This document shows, piece after piece, positions 25,287 to 27,268 of a stretch of 27,268 nt of DNA; positions within the stretch are counted from its first letter, which is position 1, and every line of letters begins with the position of its first letter. The stretch covers positions 109,944 through 137,211 of the forward strand of contig NW_014577815.1 of assembly GCF_000485595.1 (NCBI RefSeq), read 5' to 3'. The DNA comes from Priapulus caudatus (Eukaryota; Priapulida; Priapulimorpha; Priapulimorphida; Priapulidae). Under the pieces are notes generated by a model, which made no database searches, was not told the origin of the DNA, and saw nothing but the letters and a program-made list of their open reading frames with translations. A program made the translations under genes and the position numbers.

Positions 25287-26745
25287 CTTTTTGTAATAGA
25301 AATAGAAAGTTACTGCATCAGCCATCGAAATTACACATGGTCTTATAACTCTATTGATATACATTATTAAGGAAGATTATATTATAAGATTATAATTTTA
25401 GTATTTTTGCGTAAATCGATTAATAGATGATTGAGTGATTGATTGAATGAATGAATGACTTACTGAATGAGTGAACTGATGAATAAATGAATGAACAATA
25501 ACGATTGATAAAATTACTCCTTTTTTTATAAAGATACTTAGGTTCCATATATTATGTTTATATTTTATATTTGTATATTTATATGTTTATGTATTATGTT
25601 CATGCTTATAATTATTTTCACGTATGCCTGCGTGGTTTCTTTGGTGGTTTTTCAAAATTTATAGAATAACCTGCTTCGGGTATTTTATATATATAGGCCT
25701 ACTTTTGATTGAATACCATACCTGTTTTGAATATAGACGTAGCTTTCTTGGCAGAGACGATGCATGGAAGTCCATACTCTCTTGCAACGACGGCACCTGC
25801 ATCATATAGGTATTTTATTATGAATAAATCATCATAAATTATTCTCTGTAATCACGCTATCAAGTACCAAATATGTGAACTTGACGGTACCGCGAACTTT
25901 AACTGCGGCCGTTGTCAGAAATGTTATAATGAGTAAGCCTACGCGTATGAACACGGATACCTGCAGTTGTTTATTCCCACAACCCAAAATCACCACGTGC
26001 CGTTCACCGTTCTACAATATTTGTACCTTTATTACACATTTTCGTATAATGCTAACTATTGAAAATGGATAAAATAATTGCTATGAATGTGTATGATGGT
26101 GACAGAGCACGACTCTATTGCAATCAACATACCATGTGAAAGCAGGGCACCCATCTCCGTGCACAAGCCCGATATCAGCGGGAAGTATGGAGACCAGCCA
26201 ATATCTGTGTATCGTGCAATCAATATCTCTCCTTGCTAAAAAAGAAAGATTCAACAGTAGTGTAATGAGTTTGAAATTCCGCACGAACATGACACGGGGT
26301 GGCCAAGGATTCTGTTTCGAACTGAATTGAGCAATATTTAGGATATCTCGTGTTTGAGGTAATGCAGAACAGAACTGTTATGGGCTTGTATGGATGTTTA
26401 AATGTATTAACGTCATTTTATTATGTCATTATGTGTCAATTATAATGGCAACCCTAATTTCACGCATATTCACAACGCTACCACAACAGCATCTGAGTAT
26501 TTCATTCACCATGCTGGGACGACTATAAATATATTGGGTACTATCACTATGCTATATATTATTACGATTATGTATTATGTAACACTACATAACGACGCTA
26601 CTATCATATCGTATATTAGGCGGCGGTGTTCGAGCCTCGAGTAAAAATGTGCGTAGAGGTAAGCATACCTGAATAGAATCGGCTCCTTCCAGTGACGTCA
26701 CAACTCTGCATTTTGCTCTTATGACGCCTTGACTTACTGGCATGC
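25204..26745 (-). CDS. PEP synthase / rifampicin phosphotransferase-like protein, C-terminal part
   Basis: Four minus-strand exons (26745-26669, 26235-26133, 25796-25722, 25286-25204) join in phase into the last ~112 residues of a protein with a PEP-utiliser mobile (swivelling phosphohistidine) domain. Motifs in order: GMPVSQGVIRAKCRVV, GEILIARYTDIGWSPYFPL, GLCTEMGALLSHGAVVARE, YGLPCIVSAKKATSIF, KTGDEVILDGTRGTITKV. The His of LSHG (codon 26136-26134) is the expected phosphate carrier. In this family an N-terminal ATP-grasp domain phosphorylates the His, which passes phosphate to a second substrate (pyruvate, or rifampicin in RPH). The protein stops 11 residues after ITKV, so the His domain is C-terminal, as in rifampicin phosphotransferases, unlike PEP synthase, where a PEP-binding barrel follows. 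The 5' part is off the window. The gene is convergent with TTLL4. Substrate unknown. Confidence 0.88.
25425..25505. repeat. (GATT/GAAT)n tetranucleotide-like repeat
   Basis: TGATTGATTGAATGAATGAATGA and related steps, then GAATAAATGAATGAAC. Imperfect microsatellite in the last intron of the PEP-utiliser gene. Confidence 0.75.
25722..25796 (-). CDS. PEP-utiliser gene exon: AVVAREYGLPCIV
   Basis: Acceptor ATGATGCAG, donor ACAG|GTATGG; phase 1 in and out. It encodes AVVAREYGLPCIVSAKKATS and IFKT, the conserved segment following the phosphohistidine. Confidence 0.9.
26133..26235 (-). CDS. PEP-utiliser gene exon: catalytic His exon
   Basis: Acceptor CTTTTTTAG, donor CATG|GTATGT; phase 0 in, 1 out. 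It encodes QGEILIARYTDIGWSPYFPL through EMGALLSHG. The catalytic His is the last complete codon before the intron, which splits the next Gly codon. The long open frame across this DNA is read in another frame. Confidence 0.9.
26669..26745 (-). CDS. PEP-utiliser gene exon: GMPVSQG segment
   Basis: Acceptor AATATAG (phase 1 in), donor ATTCAG|GTATGC (phase 0 out). It encodes MPVSQGVIRAKCRVVTSLEG and ADSIQ, the G-x-P-x-S-x-G opening of the mobile domain. Upstream exons must lie beyond 27268; none was found at 26746-27268. Confidence 0.85.
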
Positions 26746-26957
26746 CTATATTAGGAAACGTTATTATTCTTAGTCACTGCATAAAAACAGTAAAAATTGT
26801 ATCAATTGCGCGAATAAATAAATATGTATAGCAAATATATAACGGTATAATAGTATATATTATCCTATGCGACATTAACAATTTAACATGGACAGCAATA
26901 TAAAGGGAATCCATGTTGATTATATCAGTATATTTGTTATTATTCACTTCACTGATT

Positions 26958-27268
26958 ACCTCCGCCAAGGGGTTGGCAGGAGGTTATGTTTTCACCGGCG
27001 AGTGTTTGTGGGTTTGTGCGTTTGTGGGTTTGTGGGTTTGTGGGTTTGTGTACAGCCTAACTGAAAAGGTTATGGACGGATTGTCATAAAATTTTCAGGA
27101 TAGGTCAAAAATCGCCTAACTTAGAATTGATGAGATTTTGGTGGTGATCCGGATCCAATTAAATAATGAATTAATTAATTAATTAATTAAATTTTCAGGA
27201 TAGGTCAGAAATGGGGTAACTTAGAATCGATTACATTTTGGTGGTGATCCGGATCCAATTAATTAATT
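26958..27268. repeat. CCTCCGCCAAGG-type dispersed repeat with internal tandem duplication
   Basis: Starts near CCTCCGCCAAGGGGTTGGCA, followed by GGAGGTTATGTTTTCACC, a (GTTTGTGG)n tract at 27003-27050, then a ~73-bp block ending TTTTGGTGGTGATCCGGATC. That block occurs twice (about 27089-27160 and 27187-27259), separated by AATT repeats. It continues past the right edge. CCTCCGCCAAGG-headed repeats are, to my knowledge, widespread in aquatic animals; mobile or satellite-like. Confidence 0.8.

Noticed and set aside
26081-26290. Minus-strand 69-residue open frame
   Set aside because: It overlaps the PEP-utiliser His exon but in the wrong frame; the spliced frame gives the conserved motif.

Overview
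This is eukaryotic DNA from an invertebrate animal. It holds many short exons separated by GT/AG introns, (TTAGGG)n telomere-type repeats, and many small inverted-repeat transposon relics. TTAGGG tracts and the repeat style suggest a non-vertebrate, probably marine metazoan, but the phylum cannot be fixed from this window.

Layout: 1-2230 is repeat-rich upstream DNA with two nested foldback structures, an interstitial TTAGGG tract, a candidate first exon near 1411 and an inverted-repeat element at 1655-2230. From 2753 to 19493 (+ strand) lies one gene of at least 14 coding exons, a tubulin polyglutamylase of the TTLL4 type. I reconstructed it by hand: every junction is phase-compatible and the spliced CDS is 3507 nt (1168 aa plus stop), close to vertebrate TTLL4 length. 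A long Ser-rich N-terminal exon precedes a complete TTL-type ATP-grasp domain and the conserved segment after it. Its introns carry several MITE-like elements: a foldback in intron 2, a perfect 42-bp palindrome in intron 5, a hAT-like MITE with an exact 8-bp target duplication in intron 6, a 74-bp hairpin in intron 11, a long-TIR element with a THAP-like fragment in intron 12, and a roughly 900-bp minisatellite abutting the last acceptor.

From 19494 to about 25200 I see mainly intergenic repeats. On the minus strand, 26745 down to 25204, four small phase-compatible exons encode the last ~112 residues of a second gene. It is the phosphohistidine (PEP-utiliser mobile) domain of a PEP synthase / rifampicin phosphotransferase-like enzyme, a family best known from bacteria. 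The protein ends just after this domain, which fits a C-terminal His-domain layout rather than classical PEP synthase. The rest lies beyond the right edge. It is convergent with the TTLL4-like gene and is the most interesting content here. The window ends in a CCTCCGCCAAGG-type dispersed repeat.
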